NCBI GenBank assembly: GCA_902476765.1
Contig: CABSEJ010000129.1
Location: 1-8,948, forward strand
Origin: an uncultured Blautia sp.
GTDB taxonomy: Bacteria; Bacillota; Clostridia; Lachnospirales; Lachnospiraceae
Reading direction: 5' to 3'
DNA: 8,948 nucleotides
Shown: positions 6,246-8,948 of the stretch, one piece after another
How positions within the stretch are numbered: position 1 is the stretch's first letter
Layout: each line of letters opens with the position of its first letter
Notes under the pieces: generated by a model
What the model was told of the DNA's origin: nothing
Seen by the model: only the letters and a program-made list of their open reading frames with translations
The model's database searches: none
Made by a program: the position numbers and the translations under genes

Positions 6246-6676
6246 ATGTAGGACGTTTAAATGAGGGTGTGGTTTTGGACCATATCAAGGCAGGAAAAAG
6301 CATGACAATTTATCACGACTTAAAGCTGGATAAGCTGGATTGCTGCGTTGCCATTATAAAAAATGCCAGAAGCAAAAAAATGGGAAGGAAGGATATTATC
6401 AAGGTAGAGTGTCCTATTGATACTCTGGATTTGGATATCTTAGGCTTTATTGACCACAATATTACCGTGAACATTATCAAAGACGGAGATATTGTGGAGA
6501 AAAAAGAGCTGCATCTTCCAAAAGAAATCCGTAATGTCATTAAGTGTAAAAACCCCCGGTGCATTACCTCTGTAGAACAGGAACTGGATCATGTCTTTAT
6601 TCTGGCAGACCCCAAGAAAGAGATATACCGCTGCAAATACTGTGAAGAAAAATACAGAGGAAGTAGAAATAAATAA
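6239..6676 (+). CDS. pyrI: Aspartate carbamoyltransferase, regulatory subunit
   Basis: The non-catalytic partner of PyrB. It binds nucleotide effectors in its N-terminal domain and links catalytic trimers through a C-terminal zinc domain. The 145 residues are slightly shorter than the Escherichia coli subunit. The zinc ligands are present as four cysteines: Cys103 and Cys108 in KCKNPRC, then Cys132 and Cys135 in RCKYCEEKY. This C-x4-C / C-x2-C pattern is the family hallmark. The N-terminal domain contains the conserved IDHNITVNII stretch (71-80). The ATG lies inside the end of pyrB in another frame; a GGGGG stretch at 6227-6231 is a modest ribosome binding site, so coupling to pyrB translation is likely. 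The stop codon runs into the stem of the terminator. Confidence 0.96.
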   Translation: MLNVGRLNEGVVLDHIKAGKSMTIYHDLKLDKLDCCVAIIKNARSKKMGRKDIIKVECPIDTLDLDILGFIDHNITVNIIKDGDIVEKKELHLPKEIRNVIKCKNPRCITSVEQELDHVFILADPKKEIYRCKYCEEKYRGSRNK

Positions 6677-6700
6677 AAAAGTTGTCGAAACAACTTTTTT
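6675..6700 (+). terminator. Rho-independent terminator of pyrBI
   Basis: An 11-bp perfect stem (6675-6685 with 6690-6700) closes a CGAA loop. The arms are A6-GTTGT and ACAAC-T6, so the T-run also provides the U-tract. The symmetry would let it act in both directions, although there is no converging gene here. The stem overlaps the last bases of pyrI. Confidence 0.88.
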
Positions 6701-6716
6701 GACGGCAAAAATAAGT

Positions 6717-6722
6717 TATAAT
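6717..6722 (+). promoter_or_regulatory. Possible -10 box (TATAAT) upstream of the molybdenum operon
   Basis: A perfect TATAAT is present, but no good -35 lies 16-18 nt upstream. The only TTGACG (6699-6704) is 12 nt away, too close for a standard sigma-A promoter, and there is no TGn extension. If used, transcription would start at about 6729, the first bases of the long hairpin. No better promoter for the downstream genes was found in 6784-6867. Confidence 0.35.
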
Positions 6723-6727
6723 AGCCT

Positions 6728-6783
6728 ACAGGCAGAAAATTGCTGAAAATAGAGAAATACGGCAGTTTTCTGTCTGTTTTTTA
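6728..6783 (+). terminator. Long hairpin with U-tract ahead of the molybdenum operon (terminator or attenuator)
   Basis: The arms 6728-6745 and 6760-6777 form an uninterrupted 18-bp RNA stem with a 14-nt A-rich loop, followed by TTTTTT. Three positions are G-U pairs in the + strand RNA and would be A-C mismatches in the opposite RNA, so the structure works as + strand RNA. It could be a second terminator behind pyrI or an attenuator in the leader of the next operon. Confidence 0.7.
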
Positions 6784-6790
6784 TTCTATC

Positions 6791-6812
6791 AGGAAATTTC
6801 TTTGCATTTCCT
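6791..6812. repeat. Small dyad AGGAAAT-N8-ATTTCCT in the leader of the molybdenum operon
   Basis: The perfect 7-bp arms (6791-6797, 6806-6812) lie between the U-tract of the long hairpin and the ribosome binding site at 6853. It could be an operator or a minor leader hairpin. Nothing else is evident in 6784-6850 except a 4-bp GCCC/GGGC stem near 6825-6835. Confidence 0.3.
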
Positions 6813-6852
6813 ATAGAACATAAGGCCCTCCGGGCAGATTTTAATTCAAAGA

Positions 6853-6859
6853 AAAGGGG
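6853..6859 (+). promoter_or_regulatory. Ribosome binding site of the molybdopterin-binding protein gene
   Basis: AAAGGGG is 8 nt before the ATG at 6868. The nearer AAGGA is only 1 nt from the ATG and too close to serve. Confidence 0.6.
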
Positions 6860-6867
6860 CAGAAGGA

Positions 6868-7902
6868 ATGAAAGAGATAGAGACCAGAAATGCGGTAGGC
6901 CATGTACTGTGCCATGATATTACCCAAATCATCAAGGATAAAAAGAAAGGGCCAGTGTTCCGTAAAGGCCATATTGTCAGGGAAGAAGATATTCCGGTGC
7001 TGCTTTCTGTGGGAAAGGAACATCTTTATGTATGGGAGAAGGAGGAAGGAATGCTTCATGAGAACGAGGCGGCCCTGGTACTTCGGGATATCTGTAAAAA
7101 TGAGAATATGGAAGAATCAGAGATTAAAGAAGGGAAAATCGAACTGACTGCCGGCATGGACGGGCTTTTCAAAGTGGATAAGAAGGGGCTTTTGGCTGTA
7201 AACAGTCTTGGGGAGATGATGATTGCCAGCCGTCACGGCAATACTCCGGTAAAAAAGGGAGATAAGCTGGCAGGTATGCGGATAATTCCCTTGGTTATAC
7301 AGGAAGAAAAAATGCTGCGGGCCAGGGAAGCAGCGGGAGGTGGTCCTCTGTTTTCCATATTGCCTTATCAGAAAAAAAAGGTGGGAATTGTCACTACAGG
7401 AAATGAGGTATATCAGGGGCTGATTCAGGATGCCTTCGGGCCTGTTATCAGAGAAAAACTGAAAGAATTTCCTACAGAGGTGTTGGGACAGACTATTGTA
7501 GATGATAAGAAAGGGCATATTACAGAGGCTGTTCTGGATTTTATCCGTCAGGGGGCGGACCTGGTGGTCTGTACCGGAGGCATGAGCGTGGACCCGGACG
7601 ACTGTACGCCCGGGGCCATAGCGGATTGCGGGGCAGAGGTGGTTTCTTATGGAGCTCCGGTACTTCCCGGGGCCATGCTGCTGGTAGCTTATTATTCCAA
7701 GGAAGGCCGGGAAATCCCTGTTTTGGGACTGCCGGGCTGTGTGATGTATGCCAAACGCACCATTTTTGATTTGGTGCTGCCCAGGGTTATGGCGGATGAC
7801 AGGATTACCGGACAGGAGCTGGCAGCATTGGGAGAGGGAGGACTGTGCCTTAATTGTTCTCAATGTACTTATCCTAACTGCGGCTTTGGAAAGGGCTGGT
7901 GA
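6868..7902 (+). CDS. Molybdopterin-binding protein (MoeA/MogA-like MoCF domain) with a four-cysteine C-terminal tail
   Basis: A 344-residue cytoplasmic protein likely to bind or process the molybdenum cofactor precursor. Residues about 170-310 form a MoCF_biosynth-type domain: KVGIVTTGNEVYQG (171-184) and VVCTGGMSVDPDD (233-245) are the characteristic phosphate- and pterin-binding loops, followed by VLGLPGCVMYAKRT (285-298). The N-terminal 165 residues start with MKEIETRNAVGHVLCHDITQ, resembling the opening of MoeA-like proteins, but the whole is shorter than MoeA (about 400 residues). The protein ends with Cys327, Cys330, Cys333 and Cys338 (C-x2-C-x2-C-x4-C), which could hold a metal or Fe-S cluster; this is not part of canonical MoeA. 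It is the first gene of a tight three-gene run with an XdhC-like protein and a lipoprotein. Whether it inserts molybdenum, as MoeA does, or serves a hydroxylase-specific step is unresolved, so no symbol is given. Confidence 0.85.
   Translation: MKEIETRNAVGHVLCHDITQIIKDKKKGPVFRKGHIVREEDIPVLLSVGKEHLYVWEKEEGMLHENEAALVLRDICKNENMEESEIKEGKIELTAGMDGLFKVDKKGLLAVNSLGEMMIASRHGNTPVKKGDKLAGMRIIPLVIQEEKMLRAREAAGGGPLFSILPYQKKKVGIVTTGNEVYQGLIQDAFGPVIREKLKEFPTEVLGQTIVDDKKGHITEAVLDFIRQGADLVVCTGGMSVDPDDCTPGAIADCGAEVVSYGAPVLPGAMLLVAYYSKEGREIPVLGLPGCVMYAKRTIFDLVLPRVMADDRITGQELAALGEGGLCLNCSQCTYPNCGFGKGW
7891..7895 (+). promoter_or_regulatory. Ribosome binding site deciding the xdhC-like start
   Basis: AAGGG within the preceding gene's last codons is 9 nt from ATG 7905 but only 3 nt from GTG 7899. 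The spacing favours the ATG, leaving a 2-nt gap to the upstream stop rather than a 4-nt overlap. Confidence 0.5.
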
Positions 7903-7904
7903 GA

Positions 7905-8828
7905 ATGAGAACTAGAGAATTTTATCTGGAAATCCTGAAAATGCTGAGAGACAGGGGAAGTGTACAGGTATTTACGGCACTTTCCGGAGAGAATCAGGGA
8001 AAGAAAAGCTTTTCCCGTGACAGCTTTCCAAAAGAAGCAGAGGTATATCAGGAAACTCTTTACCGCAAGCCCAGAGCCGCCGTGCTGGGGGGAGGCCATG
8101 TGTCCCTGGAGCTGGTTAAAATTCTGAACATGCTGGAATTCCAGGTAACTGTGGCGGACAACAGGCCGGAGTTTGCAGAGAAAACCAGATTTCCCGGAGC
8201 AGAGGTTGTCTGCCGGGACTTCGGGGAATGGCTGGAGGAGCTTCCGATCCGTGCCTATGAGTTTTATATTATCGTCACCAGAGGCCATAAGGATGACGAG
8301 CTGTGCCTCAAGAAGATACTGGAAAAAGAATACGAGTATGTGGGAATGATAGGTAGTCGGAAAAAAGCTGCCCTGACACTGGAAAGGCTGGAGAAATCCG
8401 GGATATCTCCTCAGCGTATCAGGGAAATCCATACCCCGGTAGGACTGCCTATAGGAGCTGTGACGCCGGCAGAGATTGCAGTCAGCATCGCCGGGGAAAT
8501 CATTCAGGTAAAGAACAGCAGAAAACGGGATATTTTAGAGGAAAGGGTAGCTCAGGGAATCAGAGACTGCCGCTGCCAGGTTCTTGTTACAGTGATTGAG
8601 AAAAAAGGCTCTTCTCCCAGAGGAGCAGGCAGCCGTATGGGAGTGTTCCCAGATGGGGCAATCTGCGGGACCATCGGAGGCGGCGCCGTGGAAGCAGCGG
8701 CCATAGCCTATGCAAGAGAGATGAAAGAGGATTTTGCCCTGCAGGAATATAACCTGTCTAACGAGGACGCCGCAGGTCTGGGCATGGTGTGCGGAGGACA
8801 GGTAAAGGTTATGTTTGAAAGATTATAG
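7905..8828 (+). CDS. XdhC/CoxI-family molybdenum hydroxylase maturation protein with reversed domain order
   Basis: XdhC-family proteins bind the molybdenum cofactor and help sulfurate and insert it into xanthine dehydrogenase-type enzymes. Numbering is from the ATG at 7905 (307 residues). The Rossmann part comes first: VLGGGHVSLELVK (60-72), VADNRPEF (83-90), TRGHKDDE (125-132), GMIGSRKK (147-154) and PVGLPIGAVTPAEIA (178-192). The XdhC_CoxI part comes last: KKGSSPRGAGSRMGV (233-247), GTIGGGAVE (255-263) and GLGMVCGGQVKV (291-302), with Cys298. In standard XdhC proteins the CoxI part is N-terminal and the Rossmann part C-terminal, so the order here is swapped. The first 55 residues match no motif I know. 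A GTG start at 7899 is possible but less well placed relative to the ribosome binding site. It is coupled to the upstream molybdopterin-binding gene. Confidence 0.88.
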   Translation: MRTREFYLEILKMLRDRGSVQVFTALSGENQGKKSFSRDSFPKEAEVYQETLYRKPRAAVLGGGHVSLELVKILNMLEFQVTVADNRPEFAEKTRFPGAEVVCRDFGEWLEELPIRAYEFYIIVTRGHKDDELCLKKILEKEYEYVGMIGSRKKAALTLERLEKSGISPQRIREIHTPVGLPIGAVTPAEIAVSIAGEIIQVKNSRKRDILEERVAQGIRDCRCQVLVTVIEKKGSSPRGAGSRMGVFPDGAICGTIGGGAVEAAAIAYAREMKEDFALQEYNLSNEDAAGLGMVCGGQVKVMFERL

Positions 8829-8829
8829 T

Positions 8830-8836
8830 AGGAGGA
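8830..8836 (+). promoter_or_regulatory. Ribosome binding site of the lipoprotein gene
   Basis: AGGAGGA lies 6 nt before the ATG at 8843, in the 14-nt gap after the XdhC-like gene. It is a strong site and supports a real gene start. Confidence 0.75.
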
Positions 8837-8842
8837 AAACAA

Positions 8843-8948
8843 ATGAAGAAGAGAAATTTATGGATGATGGCAATTATGGCAGGAGCTTTGGCTTTCACAG
8901 CAGGCTGCGGCCAGGAGGATAAGGGTCAGGATAGTAACAGCCAGGAAG
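8843..8948 (+). CDS. N-terminus of a secreted lipoprotein, possibly a molybdate-binding protein (3'-truncated by window edge)
   Basis: Only 35 codons are present. They encode a classic lipoprotein signal: MKKRNLWMM with positive charges, a hydrophobic core of about 14 residues, then the lipobox-like FTAGC with Cys22 as the lipidated residue. A polar Gly/Gln/Asp/Ser-rich linker follows. This layout is typical of substrate-binding proteins of ABC transporters in Gram-positive bacteria, anchored on the outer face of the membrane. It starts 14 nt after the XdhC-like gene and so belongs to the same operon. The neighbours make a molybdate-binding protein (ModA-like) the best guess. The mature domain is outside the window, so that identity is inference only. 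Confidence 0.8.
   Translation, partial: MKKRNLWMMAIMAGALAFTAGCGQEDKGQDSNSQE

Noticed and set aside
6701..6867. Molybdenum cofactor (Moco) riboswitch ahead of the molybdenum operon
   Set aside because: The Moco motif is a larger multi-stem RNA. Here I see only one long simple hairpin and a small dyad, with no multi-helix architecture.
7117..7863. A 248-codon open frame on the - strand
   Set aside because: It is antisense to the molybdopterin-binding protein gene, has a low-complexity His/Ser/Gln-rich translation and no recognisable motifs.
7869..8432. A 187-codon open frame on the - strand
   Set aside because: It is the antisense shadow of the XdhC-like gene and has no motifs or start signals.

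Overview
The window looks like chromosomal DNA from a Gram-positive anaerobe of the Clostridia, most likely a Lachnospiraceae-type gut bacterium. This is inferred from strong AGGAGG-type ribosome binding sites, moderate GC, a fused chorismate mutase/prephenate dehydratase, a pyrB-pyrI pair with a zinc-type regulatory subunit, a DUF815 ATPase, and a molybdenum-cofactor gene set of the kind found in clostridial molybdenum hydroxylase clusters. No transposase, integrase, phage gene, CRISPR array, tRNA or rRNA was seen.

Layout. (1) 1-1856, + strand: the 3' part of a GH32 sucrose-6-phosphate hydrolase, then a PfkB-family fructokinase. Together they turn phosphorylated sucrose into glucose-6-phosphate and fructose-6-phosphate. 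(2) 1857-2022: a convergent gap with a short tandem repeat and a dyad that can terminate transcription from both sides. (3) 2023-4562, - strand: pheA (phenylalanine synthesis) followed by a DUF815-type AAA+ ATPase, which may have its own promoter. (4) 4563-4794: a divergent regulatory gap with three dyads about 32-34 bp apart, plus a 23-codon Tyr-rich leader reading frame whose stop overlaps the pheA start. (5) 4795-5193, + strand: a small four-helix membrane protein resembling the CmpB-type putative ABC transporter permease family. (6) 5194-6700, + strand: a good sigma-A promoter, pyrB and pyrI overlapping by 7 nt, and a strong terminator. (7) 6701-8948, + strand: a second, long hairpin with a U-tract directly after a TATAAT box, then a molybdopterin-binding MoeA/MogA-like protein with a four-cysteine tail, an XdhC-family protein with its two domains in swapped order, and the start of a lipoprotein that could be the binding protein of a molybdate transporter.

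How the parts work together. The sucrose genes and pyrBI are ordinary metabolic operons. The right-hand end is the most system-like part. A molybdopterin-binding protein, an XdhC-like maturation factor and a secreted lipoprotein are packed with gaps of 2 and 14 nt, which suggests one operon for supplying and finishing the cofactor of a molybdenum hydroxylase encoded outside the window.

Most of the window is conventional. The points that deserve a second look are the domain-swapped XdhC, the hairpin ahead of the molybdenum operon, and the organised dyads with a possible leader peptide upstream of pheA. I do not see clear evidence for a wholly new system.
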